A stretch of DNA of 64,000 bases from an uncultured Lachnospiraceae bacterium (GTDB lineage Bacteria > Bacillota > Clostridia > Lachnospirales > Lachnospiraceae): NCBI GenBank assembly GCA_910589385.1, contig CAJUTU010000008.1, forward strand, positions 54,528 to 118,527. Direction: 5' to 3'. The notes under the pieces are model-generated. The model worked only from the letters and a program-made list of their open reading frames with translations, did not search any database and was not told where the DNA came from. Shown here piece by piece: positions 50,793-58,755 of this stretch. Each line of letters begins with the position of its first letter. Position 1 is the stretch's first letter. Made by a program: the position numbers and the translations under genes.

Positions 50793-52214
50793 TCAAAACC
50801 GGAAGTCTCTTCGGTTATCCTGCTCGATCAGGTGCAGATTTTCGATCACGACTGAGCGCGCTTTTTCATTCGGCACGTTGCAGACTTCCTTTTCGATTAG
50901 TTTATCACCGATGGCTTTCGTTTCCGGTGAAGCATAATCCATCAGATATTCTTTCAGCGTCATCAGGGCGTTTGGATGGCAGCAGTTTTGAATCTGCCCG
51001 CTTTTGCACAAAGACATAAACCGGTCGCCGGTACGTCCTTCACGATAACAGGCAGTACAGAAGCTTGGGATGTAATCCATCTGCATCAGCCACCGCACGA
51101 CTTCATCAAGAGAACGGGTGTCGCTGATATCAAATTGTTCCGATTTTGCGTCTTCCGGTTCTGGTTCATAATAACCGCCCACGCTGGTCCGGGAGCCGCC
51201 GCTGATCTGGGAAATGCCAAGATGCAGTACACGTTCCCTTGTAGCCTGGTTTTCTCTGGTAGAAATGATCATGCCGGTGTAGGGCACGGAAATCCGGATG
51301 CAGGCAACCAGTTTGGCAAAAATATCATCGTCAATTCCATTGTCGAACTGATCCGGGTCAATATCATCCGCGCGTTTCAGACGTGGTACGCTGATGGTGT
51401 GAGGGCCGACACCGAATGCGGCTTCGAGATGTTCCGCATGCATGAGAAGGCCGGCAAATTCATATCGATATTTATCCAGTCCGAACAATACCCCCAGTCC
51501 TACATCGTCTATGCCGCCTTCCATAGCACGGTCCATGGCTTCAGTGTGGTAATTATAGTCATGCTTCGGCCCTGTCGGATGGAGTTCCAGATAACTTTCC
51601 TTATGGTAGGTTTCCTGGAACAGGATATAGGTTCCGATTCCTGCCTCCTTCAACAGACGATAATTGTCAACAGTGGTTGCGGCAATGTTAATATTGACGC
51701 GGCGGATGGCGCCGTTTTTATGCTTGATGCCGTAAATCGTATTGATACACTCCAGATAATACTCCATTGTGTTGTGTACCGGATCCTCACCGGCCTCTAA
51801 GGCCAGTCGCTTATGTCCCATGTCCTGCAGTGCAATGACTTCACGGCGGATCTCCTCCTGGGTCAGTTTTTTGCGGGCAATGTGTTTGTTTTTCATATGA
51901 TAAGGACAGTAAGTACAGCCGTTGACACAATAATTAGACAGGTACAGCGGGGCGAACATGACGATCCGGTTGCCGTAGAAATCCTTTTTAATCTGTTCAG
52001 CCAGCCGGAAAATCTCCTGATTCTTTTCTTCAATCTGGCAGGCCAAAAGGACAGAAGCTTCCCGATGGGAAAGTCCTTTCCGAAGCTTTGCCTTTTCGAT
52101 CAGAGCATCGATCAGCTCTGCATTTTCTTTGTTTTCATCTGCATATTTCAGAGTATCCAGAATTTCCTCATGGTTGATAAAATCGTCTGCGCGTTTTGAG
52201 TTTACGTCATACAT
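50793..52214 (-). CDS. hydG: [FeFe]-hydrogenase radical SAM maturase HydG (tyrosine lyase)
   Basis: 473 residues. Splits tyrosine with SAM to give the CO and CN ligands of the H-cluster. Radical SAM cluster motif YCVNGCTYCPYH (C-x3-C-x2-C, about residues 96-107), which matches ThiH/HydG, and the HydG-specific second cluster at the C-terminus: SFCTACYREGRTGDRFM, then CKSGQIQNCC (about residues 384-416). GGSRTSVGGYYEPEP (about 338-352) is also typical. Start ATG 52214 behind GGGAGGG; 48 bases separate it from hydF and 29 from the TM1266-type gene before it. Confidence 0.96.
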   Translation of the reverse strand: MYDVNSKRADDFINHEEILDTLKYADENKENAELIDALIEKAKLRKGLSHREASVLLACQIEEKNQEIFRLAEQIKKDFYGNRIVMFAPLYLSNYCVNGCTYCPYHMKNKHIARKKLTQEEIRREVIALQDMGHKRLALEAGEDPVHNTMEYYLECINTIYGIKHKNGAIRRVNINIAATTVDNYRLLKEAGIGTYILFQETYHKESYLELHPTGPKHDYNYHTEAMDRAMEGGIDDVGLGVLFGLDKYRYEFAGLLMHAEHLEAAFGVGPHTISVPRLKRADDIDPDQFDNGIDDDIFAKLVACIRISVPYTGMIISTRENQATRERVLHLGISQISGGSRTSVGGYYEPEPEDAKSEQFDISDTRSLDEVVRWLMQMDYIPSFCTACYREGRTGDRFMSLCKSGQIQNCCHPNALMTLKEYLMDYASPETKAIGDKLIEKEVCNVPNEKARSVVIENLHLIEQDNRRDFRF

Positions 52215-52243
52215 GTGTGATCCCTCCCTGGTGTGGTCATTTT

Positions 52244-52498
52244 TTATTCGCTTTTTGTTTTTGCATAAATCGTCTTTGTGCTGATGCCTGGCAGCATGCC
52301 AAGTTTGCCGGAAAGCGCGCTGATAACATCCGCAGGCGCATCCATGGCGATGCTGATGATAGACAGATTTTTTTCCCGGTATGGGATTCCCATCCGTCCA
52401 ATGATGTAATTGCTGTACTGGCTCAATAAATGATTCAATTCTTCTACTGATTCCGTACTGTTTAATACGATGCCGATCAAAGCAATCCGTGTGTCCAT
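52244..52498 (-). CDS. TM1266-family iron-only hydrogenase system putative regulator
   Basis: 84-residue ACT-like small protein (MDTRIALIGIVLNSTESVEE; GRMGIPYREKNLSIISIAMD; SALSGKLGMLPGISTKT). The TM1266 family regularly accompanies hydrogenase maturation genes and is thought to have a regulatory role; mechanism unknown. The start ATG 52498 has AGGAGGT five bases upstream; the frame is open further into the leader RNA, but that stretch is not coding. First gene of the operon, behind a 225-base leader with a terminator. Confidence 0.9.
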   Translation of the reverse strand: MDTRIALIGIVLNSTESVEELNHLLSQYSNYIIGRMGIPYREKNLSIISIAMDAPADVISALSGKLGMLPGISTKTIYAKTKSE

Positions 52499-52552
52499 AG
52501 AAACCTCCTGATTTAAATGTACATGTATATGTTCTTTTGGTTCGCGGAAATC

Positions 52553-52578
52553 AAAAAAGCGCCTCTGATTCTGGGCGC
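52553..52578 (-). terminator. leader terminator (attenuator) of the hydrogenase maturation operon
   Basis: On the minus strand GCGCC (52578-52574) pairs with GGCGC (52563-52559) around a 10-base loop, followed by six T (52558-52553), all before the first gene. The left arm can instead pair with an upstream segment (see leader). Confidence 0.8.
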
Positions 52579-52725
52579 AAAATACCTGGTCATACAAAAT
52601 ACCCCTCAAAAGCCAGACGGACAGGGTGAGGGAATCTCTTTTATGTATTAGATTACAGGTTCTGTCTGTGCGCCTTTTTACTCAGGTACAGCTTTTAGAG
52701 GCCGACCTTCATAATCAGAACGATC
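52579..52725 (-). ncRNA. structured 5' leader, candidate riboswitch or attenuator
   Basis: About 150 bases of transcribed leader. TGCGCC (52579-52574), which contains the terminator's left arm, is complementary to GGCGCA (52674-52669), giving an anti-terminator. Further complementary pairs: TACCTG (52688-52683) with CAGGTA (52588-52583); CCTCTAAAAGC (52701-52691) with GCTTTTGAGG (52613-52604, one bulge); CCCTCA (52632-52627) with TGAGGG (52608-52603); AATCT (52654-52650) with AGATT (52637-52633). Several exclude each other, as in a switch. I recognise no known riboswitch consensus. Confidence 0.6.
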
Positions 52726-52731
52726 AACTGC

Positions 52732-52760
52732 ATTATAGCACGCCGAAAAAGGAATTACAA
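52732..52760 (-). promoter_or_regulatory. promoter of the TM1266-hydG-hydF operon
   Basis: On the minus strand: TTGTAA (52760-52755), 17-base spacer, TATAAT (52737-52732) with TG extension (TGCTATAAT). It places the start near 52725, leaving a leader of about 225 bases. Confidence 0.75.
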
Positions 52761-52889
52761 TGAAAAAATTTTCTGACAGAATCCGTTGAATCAACAGCCT
52801 AAAGTTGTTATACTATCAGCAGCAGGGCTGGATTTCCAGGATTCAGGAAATTGAGGCTGCCCAAAATGATAGAGAGAAGTGAGAGGTTC

Positions 52890-53159
52890 ATGGCAGAGGT
52901 AAGAAAGCATATTACATTTCACGGACGTGTACAGGGAGTAGGGTTTCGCTATACGGCAAAATATCTGGCGCGTTCTCTGAGGCTGTCCGGCTGGGTGAAA
53001 AACGAATGGGACGGTACGGTGTCTCTTGAAATCCAGGGGAGGGAGGCTTTGATCCAGAAGCTTCTTATCGGACTGAACAATAACCAGTTTATCTCGATTG
53101 AATGGATGGATACGGAAGAAATCTCGTTGGAGCAGGAAAGTGGGTTTCAAGTCAGATAA
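52890..53159 (+). CDS. acyP: acylphosphatase
   Basis: 89-residue small alpha/beta enzyme that hydrolyses acyl phosphates such as acetyl phosphate or 1,3-bisphosphoglycerate. The signature HGRVQGVGFRYTAKYLA (about residues 10-26), with the catalytic Arg, and the GWVKNEWDGTVSLEIQG stretch with the catalytic Asn are intact. Start ATG 52890 with GAGAGG just upstream gives the usual length; an in-frame ATG at 52866 would add eight residues. Located between the divergent hydrogenase operon and proC. Confidence 0.92.
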   Translation: MAEVRKHITFHGRVQGVGFRYTAKYLARSLRLSGWVKNEWDGTVSLEIQGREALIQKLLIGLNNNQFISIEWMDTEEISLEQESGFQVR

Positions 53160-53240
53160 GTTGTAAAGAGATTCTGATAGAATGAGATGGCCATACAAAT
53201 GTATGAAATGTGGGAGAGGCCGCAAAGGAGGATAAAACAA

Positions 53241-54035
53241 ATGAAATTAGGGTTTATAGGAACCGGAAATATGGCGGGGGCGATCATGGGAGGAATCATC
53301 AGGGCCGGTATGATCCAGCCGGATGAGATCATAGGCTCCGATACACTGCCGGCAGGACGGGAACATGTCCGGAAGGAATATGGAATCCATGTAACATCAG
53401 AAAACAGGCAGGCAGCACAAGAGGCAGAAATTTTGTTTTTGTCAGTAAAGCCGCAGTTCTATCCCGCGGTCATCTCGGAAATCAAGGATGTGGTCAGGGA
53501 GAAACAGCTTATCATTACGATTGCGCCGGGGAAGACGCTTGACTGGCTGGAGGAGCAGTTTGGAAAAAAAGTGAAGATCGTCCGTACGATGCCAAATACC
53601 CCTGCCATGGCAGGGGAGGGGATGACTGCAGTATGCCCGAATACTTTTGTGGATAAAACAGAACTGGAATATGTACTTCAGATTTTGAATACGATAGGAA
53701 AAACAGAAATCGTTGAAGAACGTCTGATGGATGCAGTGGTATCTGTCAGCGGCAGTTCTCCGGCCTATGTATTTATGATGATTGAGGCAATGGCGGATGC
53801 TGCTGTCGCAGAGGGGATGCCGCGGCCCCAGGCATACAGGTTTGCCGCGCAGGCAGTATATGGCAGCGCTAAAATGGTATTGGAGACAGGGAAACACCCG
53901 GGAGAACTAAAAGACATGGTCTGCTCTCCGGCAGGAACGACCATAGAGGCTGTACGGATATTGGAGCAAAAGGGCTTTCGGAGTGCTTTGATAGAAGCTA
54001 TGAAAGCCTGTGCAGAGTTATCCAGAGGCCTGTAA
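53241..54035 (+). CDS. proC: pyrroline-5-carboxylate reductase
   Basis: 264-residue NAD(P)H enzyme for the last step of proline synthesis. N-terminal Rossmann motif MKLGFIGTGNMAGAIMGG; LSVKPQFY; RTMPNTPAMAGEGMT (about residues 114-128); and the C-terminal signature (LKDMVCSPAGTTIEAVRILE region, about 224-243), a typical P5CR block. AAAGGAGG at 53224-53231 fixes the start at 53241; the frame is open further upstream from 53187 without homology. The rest of the proline pathway is not here. Confidence 0.94.
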   Translation: MKLGFIGTGNMAGAIMGGIIRAGMIQPDEIIGSDTLPAGREHVRKEYGIHVTSENRQAAQEAEILFLSVKPQFYPAVISEIKDVVREKQLIITIAPGKTLDWLEEQFGKKVKIVRTMPNTPAMAGEGMTAVCPNTFVDKTELEYVLQILNTIGKTEIVEERLMDAVVSVSGSSPAYVFMMIEAMADAAVAEGMPRPQAYRFAAQAVYGSAKMVLETGKHPGELKDMVCSPAGTTIEAVRILEQKGFRSALIEAMKACAELSRGL

Positions 54036-54139
54036 TATATTTGTATCCTTGTGAGATAGTGGTAAGCGATCTTGTTACATGATGCCGAAAAGAAATGGAT
54101 TTATTAGATATACAGAGGAAAAGGAGGGGGGTGTCCGCA

Positions 54140-54835
54140 ATGAATATACAAGGACTGCAAAAATTAACACTGTTGGATTATCCGGAAAAAGTGGCATGTA
54201 CGATGTTTACCGTGGGCTGTAATTTCCGCTGCCCATTTTGTCACAATGCATCATTGGTATCGCATGTTGATATGGAAAAAAATATCCCTGTAGAAAAAAT
54301 CCTGGCATTTTTAAAAAAACGTCTGGGCGTATTGGACGGCATCTGCATTTCAGGAGGGGAGCCATTACTACAGCCGGATCTGGAAGATTTTATTGTTCAG
54401 GTAAAAGAGATGGGATATTTTGTGAAGCTGGATACGAATGGAAGCAATTCCTATCTGCTGCGCCATCTGGTGGAGAAGAAGCTATTAGATTATGTTGCTA
54501 TGGATATTAAAAATGCTCCCGGAAAATATGGGATAACGATAGGAATTGCAGACTATGATCTGGGGGAGATTTTCCGAAGTGTAGATTTTTTAATGTCGGG
54601 TACGGTTCCATATGAATTCCGTACAACAGTGGTGAGGGAATTTCATAAGAGGGAAGATTTTGCTGCGATCGGACGGTGGATCAAAGATGCGGGACAATAC
54701 TATTTACAGAATTTTCAAGATTCCGGCGATTTGATCAGGCCTGGATTGAGAGCCTATACAAGGGACATCCTTGTGCAGGCTTTAGAGGTGGTTCGGCGCA
54801 ATGTACCGAATGCGGAACTCCGTGGGATGGAGTAG
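54140..54835 (+). CDS. nrdG: anaerobic ribonucleotide reductase activating protein (NrdG-type radical SAM)
   Basis: 231 residues. Radical SAM enzyme that installs the glycyl radical on NrdD using SAM. The CxxxCxxC cluster motif is in GCNFRCPFCHNASLV (about residues 26-40); CISGGEPLLQPDLE (about 71-84) is the SAM-binding GGE motif; LDTNGSN follows. It belongs to the longer, TM1816-like NrdG group (about 230 residues). Start ATG 54140 after AAGGAGGGGGG; the frame is open upstream to 54095. It precedes nrdD in the same direction but a terminator and a new promoter separate them. Confidence 0.88.
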   Translation: MNIQGLQKLTLLDYPEKVACTMFTVGCNFRCPFCHNASLVSHVDMEKNIPVEKILAFLKKRLGVLDGICISGGEPLLQPDLEDFIVQVKEMGYFVKLDTNGSNSYLLRHLVEKKLLDYVAMDIKNAPGKYGITIGIADYDLGEIFRSVDFLMSGTVPYEFRTTVVREFHKREDFAAIGRWIKDAGQYYLQNFQDSGDLIRPGLRAYTRDILVQALEVVRRNVPNAELRGME

Positions 54836-54939
54836 TTTGATAATTCTGAAAACTCCTTGTATAGACGATATAATCTGTGCAAATTATAGAGAGATTTCAT
54901 CTGGTAACTGATTTTAGATGAAATATTTTAAAAAGCAAG

Positions 54940-54995
54940 AACAACAATATCTGGTTTGTGAAATGAAAAGCAACACAAGATGTTGTTGTTTTTTT
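54940..54995 (+). terminator. terminator after nrdG
   Basis: AACAACAATATCT (54940-54952) pairs with AGATGTTGTTGTT (54978-54990, one mismatch), with a T run at 54989-54995. Confidence 0.75.
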
Positions 54996-54997
54996 GG

Positions 54998-55026
54998 TTG
55001 ACAGAAGTACTATATGATGTTAGAAT
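54998..55026 (+). promoter_or_regulatory. promoter of nrdD
   Basis: TTGACA (54998-55003), 17-base spacer, TAGAAT (55021-55026) with TG extension (TGTTAGAAT). The leader of about 135 bases contains two hairpins: TGCC...GGCA with an inner stem (about 55037-55059) and CTGTAAA/TTTACAG (about 55076-55097). Confidence 0.75.
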
Positions 55027-55170
55027 GTTCTAAAATGCCCGGTAGATACTGCTAGGCAATGTTTATCTATGGAACTGTAAATCAGGAGTTTTACAGATTA
55101 CAAAGGATAAATTTCCTGCATAACGTAGTTATAATTTTAGAATGCAGCAGACAGAAAGGGGAGCATGGGT

Positions 55171-57549
55171 ATGTATCAGGTTACGAAGAGAGACGGTAAG
55201 ATTGCAGCATTTAATATATCAAAGATCAGTGAGGCAATCCGAAAGGCTTTTGAGGCAAAGGGGAAAGAATATAATCAGGATATCATAGAATTGCTGGCTT
55301 TGAAGGTGACAGCAGATTTTGAACCAAAGATTGCGAATGGTCTTGTGTCTGTGGAGGATATTCAGGACAGCGTGGAGTCCATGCTTATCCGGGCAGGATA
55401 TGCAGATGTTGCAAAGGGATACATTTTATATAGAAAACAGAGAGAAAAGATCAGGAATCTGAATTCTACGTTACTGGATTATAAAGATATTGTGGACAGC
55501 TATGTAAAGGTTACGGACTGGCGTGTGAAGGAGAATTCGACAGTTACCTATTCTGTAGGCGGATTGATTTTGAGCAATTCCGGCGCGATCACAGCCAATT
55601 ACTGGCTGTCTGAGATTTATGATGATGAGATCGCCCAGGCACATAAGAATGCAGACATCCATCTCCATGACCTGTCCATGCTTACAGGATATTGTGCCGG
55701 ATGGTCCCTAAAGCAGTTGATCAAGGAAGGGCTGGGAGGCATTCCGGGAAGGATCACGGCTGCACCGGCAAGGCATTTGAGTGTGCTCTGCAACCAGATG
55801 GTGAACTTCCTTGGAATTATGCAGAATGAGTGGGCAGGTGCACAGGCATTTTCCTCATTTGATACATATCTGGCGCCATTTGTGAAAATGGACCATTTGA
55901 CTTATCCAGAAGTGAAAAAATGTATTGAGTCGTTTGTATTTGGTGTGAATATTCCGTCCAGATGGGGAACTCAGTCACCGTTTTCCAATATTACCCTGGA
56001 TTGGACCGTGCCGGATGACCTTGCAAATCTTCCGGCTATCGTGGGAGGAGAAGAGCAGGACTTTACATACGCAGACTGTAAAGAAGAGATGGACATGATC
56101 AACAAGGCGTTCATTGAGACGATGATCGAGGGAGACGCGGATGGAAGAGGATTCCAGTATCCAATCCCGACGTACTCTATCACAAGCGATTTTGACTGGT
56201 CTGAGACAGAAAACAACCGTCTGTTGTTTGAGATGACTGCAAAGTACGGAACGCCTTATTTTTCAAATTATATCAATAGTGATATGGAGCCCAGTGACGT
56301 GCGGAGCATGTGCTGCCGTCTGAGGCTGGACTTGCGGGAACTGCGTAAAAAGTCCGGCGGATTTTTTGGGAGCGGAGAGAGCACAGGTTCTGTAGGCGTT
56401 GTGACGATCAATATGCCGAGGATCGCATATTTGTCTGAAAATGAAGGAGAGTTCTACAGCAGGCTGGACCGGCTGATGGATATTTCGGCGCGTTCACTCC
56501 ATATTAAGAGAGAAGTTATTTCCAGGCTTTTGGACGAAGGGCTGTATCCATATACGAAGCGTTACCTGGGTTCTTTTGATAATCATTTTTCTACGATCGG
56601 CCTGGTAGGGATGAATGAAGCCGGATTAAACGCAAAGTGGCTTAAAAAGGACATGACCCATCCCGAGACACAGCAATTTACAAAGGATGTACTGAACCAT
56701 ATGAGGGAGCGGCTGGCTGATTATCAGGAGATGTACGGAGATCTGTACAATCTGGAGGCAACCCCGGCAGAGTCTACCACCTATCGCCTTGCAAAGCATG
56801 ATGTGGAACAGTTCCCGGATATCATTACTGCTGCAGAAGAGTGCGGAACACCGTATTACACAAACAGTTCTCATTTACCGGTCGGTTATACAGAGGATGT
56901 GTTTGAAGCGCTGGATATTCAGGATGAATTACAGACCTTGTATACTTCCGGAACTGTATTCCATACATTTCTGGGAGAAAAGCTGCCGAACTGGAAAGCA
57001 GCGGCGGCGCTGGTGAGGAAGATTGCAGAAAACTATAAGCTTCCATACTATACGATGTCGCCGACCTACTCCATCTGTAAGAATCACGGCTATATCAAAG
57101 GTGAGCATTATACCTGCCCATGCTGTGGGGAAGAGACGGAAGTTTACAGCCGGATTACCGGATATTACCGGCCGGTAAAGAACTGGAATGACGGCAAGGC
57201 GCAGGAATTCAAAGAACGGAAAGTGTATAATGTGTCCGATTCCCGCCATAAGATCCAGTCAAAGCCTGCAGGGCAGGATCAGGAAGTGCATGTACAGGGA
57301 ATGGCAGAGGAAGGGATGAAGGCCATATTATTTACCACAAAGACGTGTCCTAACTGCCGGATTGCTACAAAATCCCTGGAAAAAGCGCATATTTCTTATG
57401 AACTTGTGGATGCGGAGGAGAATGAGGAGCTTGTAAAAAAATATGGCATTATGCAGGCACCGACTCTTGTAGTCGTTGACGGGGACGGAGTGAAGAAGAT
57501 GGCAAATGCTTCGAATATAAAGGCATATGCGGAGAATAATAAAGAATAG
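55171..57549 (+). CDS. nrdD: class III (anaerobic) ribonucleoside-triphosphate reductase NrdD with C-terminal thioredoxin-like domain
   Basis: 792 residues. Reduces NTPs to dNTPs under anaerobic conditions through a glycyl radical. Order: ATP-cone regulatory domain (about 1-95), a ten-stranded catalytic barrel (for example GYCAGWSLKQLIKEGLGGIP, MCCRLRLDLRELRKKSGG), a zinc site with YTCPCCGEE, and the radical loop SRITGYYRP with the glycyl Gly at about residue 664. After it, about residues 715-792 form a thioredoxin/glutaredoxin-like domain with the redox motif CPNC (about 726-729) and APTLVVVDG. Start ATG 55171, with AAAGGGGAG at 55155-55163 seven bases away; ATG 55165 is too close. Confidence 0.94.
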   Translation: MYQVTKRDGKIAAFNISKISEAIRKAFEAKGKEYNQDIIELLALKVTADFEPKIANGLVSVEDIQDSVESMLIRAGYADVAKGYILYRKQREKIRNLNSTLLDYKDIVDSYVKVTDWRVKENSTVTYSVGGLILSNSGAITANYWLSEIYDDEIAQAHKNADIHLHDLSMLTGYCAGWSLKQLIKEGLGGIPGRITAAPARHLSVLCNQMVNFLGIMQNEWAGAQAFSSFDTYLAPFVKMDHLTYPEVKKCIESFVFGVNIPSRWGTQSPFSNITLDWTVPDDLANLPAIVGGEEQDFTYADCKEEMDMINKAFIETMIEGDADGRGFQYPIPTYSITSDFDWSETENNRLLFEMTAKYGTPYFSNYINSDMEPSDVRSMCCRLRLDLRELRKKSGGFFGSGESTGSVGVVTINMPRIAYLSENEGEFYSRLDRLMDISARSLHIKREVISRLLDEGLYPYTKRYLGSFDNHFSTIGLVGMNEAGLNAKWLKKDMTHPETQQFTKDVLNHMRERLADYQEMYGDLYNLEATPAESTTYRLAKHDVEQFPDIITAAEECGTPYYTNSSHLPVGYTEDVFEALDIQDELQTLYTSGTVFHTFLGEKLPNWKAAAALVRKIAENYKLPYYTMSPTYSICKNHGYIKGEHYTCPCCGEETEVYSRITGYYRPVKNWNDGKAQEFKERKVYNVSDSRHKIQSKPAGQDQEVHVQGMAEEGMKAILFTTKTCPNCRIATKSLEKAHISYELVDAEENEELVKKYGIMQAPTLVVVDGDGVKKMANASNIKAYAENNKE

Positions 57550-57561
57550 TGTCGTGTGATT

Positions 57562-57622
57562 ATATATTGGGAGAATACGCAGGCATCCGATTGGATTCCT
57601 GCGTATTCCGATATATACCAAC
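57562..57622. repeat. long imperfect palindrome between nrdD and trxB
   Basis: GAATACGCAGGCATCC (57573-57588) pairs with GGATTCCTGCGTATTC (57593-57608), one mismatch, 4-base loop; the stem can extend into flanking TATAT/ATATA. No T run follows, so it is more likely an mRNA processing or stability element than a terminator. Confidence 0.6.
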
Positions 57623-57725
57623 GTATGCAAAGAGTATGTCAGCAGCTTGTTTCCCGTATGGCATGTATTTTTATAGGGCGTATTTTAGAACGCTTGATGA
57701 TCAGGAATAAGGAGGATGATAAAAG

Positions 57726-58637
57726 ATGTATGATATCGGTATTATAGGCGGAGGAACTGCGGGGATGACGGCGGCGGTTTATGGCCAGCGCGCCGGAAAG
57801 AGAACGGTTATTATTGAAGGAATGAACTATGGGGGGCAGATCACGGTTTCCCCGAAAGTAGAGAATTATCCGGGGATTGCCAGCGTCAGCGGCGCGGAAT
57901 TTTCTATGAATCTGTTGGATCAGGCTATGAATCTGGGTGCTGAGACGGAATTAGAGCAGGTGAAGGGAATCCGCCAGGAGGATGGCATCAAGATCATTGA
58001 GACGGGCGGAAAGGAGTATCCATGCCGGACAGTTATCATTGCCACAGGGGTGACCCACCGCCATCTGGGACTTGAAAAAGAAGAAAAGCTGCTTGGCGCA
58101 GGGGTATCATACTGTGCGACTTGTGACGGAGCATTCTTTAAAGGAAAAGATGTGGCGGTTATTGGCGGAGGAAATACAGCGCTTCAAGATGCAGACTTTC
58201 TTTCCAATTACTGCAATAAAGTGTATCTTGTGCACCGCAGGGATGAGTTCCGCGGGGAAGCCGGCCTGGTGGAGCCGTTAAAAAAGAAAGAAAACGTAGA
58301 GTTTGTCCTGAGTGCGGTCGTAAAGGATATTGTCGGAGAAAATGTAGTAGAAGGCCTAATCTTAAATAATAAGAAAACAGATGAGGATTTTCAGCTTTCG
58401 GTATCAGGAGTTTTTGTGGCGATCGGACAGGTGCCGAAAAATGAGGTGTTTGCAGATGCAGTGAAGCTGGATGATTTCGGATTTGTGCTCGCAGGTGAGG
58501 ACTGTCTGACCTCTGCGCCGGGGATCTTTGCGGCGGGTGACTGCCGTACAAAAGAAGTGCGCCAGCTCACGACCGCGGCAGCGGACGGAGCTGTAGCAGC
58601 GCTTGCAGCCTGTAGTTATATTTCGGTGCAGGAGTGA
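57726..58637 (+). CDS. trxB: thioredoxin reductase (NAD(P)H/FAD)
   Basis: 303-residue low-molecular-weight thioredoxin reductase. FAD motif IIGGGTAGMTAAVYG (about residues 6-20), redox disulfide SYCATCDGAFFKG (CATC, about residues 130-142), NAD(P)H motif VAVIGGGNTALQDA (about 145-158) and the C-terminal FAD motif GIFAAGDCRTKEVRQL (about 267-282). AAGGAGGATGATAAAAG precedes ATG 57726. It probably recycles the thioredoxin-like tail of the neighbouring NrdD, supplying reductant for anaerobic dNTP synthesis; that link is inferred from the position and the fusion. Confidence 0.93.
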   Translation: MYDIGIIGGGTAGMTAAVYGQRAGKRTVIIEGMNYGGQITVSPKVENYPGIASVSGAEFSMNLLDQAMNLGAETELEQVKGIRQEDGIKIIETGGKEYPCRTVIIATGVTHRHLGLEKEEKLLGAGVSYCATCDGAFFKGKDVAVIGGGNTALQDADFLSNYCNKVYLVHRRDEFRGEAGLVEPLKKKENVEFVLSAVVKDIVGENVVEGLILNNKKTDEDFQLSVSGVFVAIGQVPKNEVFADAVKLDDFGFVLAGEDCLTSAPGIFAAGDCRTKEVRQLTTAAADGAVAALAACSYISVQE

Positions 58638-58755
58638 GTGGATTAATGTAACTCAAGCAGGCACACCATGTGTTTCTGGCAGCAATTTACCGAGTGATGC
58701 AGAGAGTCTATTTTGGTGGAGCGATGAGGCAAGAAGATATGCCTGCATGTACGTC

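Noticed and set aside
52499..52609. 37-codon upstream extension of the TM1266-type gene
   Set aside because: It lies in the leader RNA across the terminator; the family N-terminus and AGGAGGT site fit ATG 52498.
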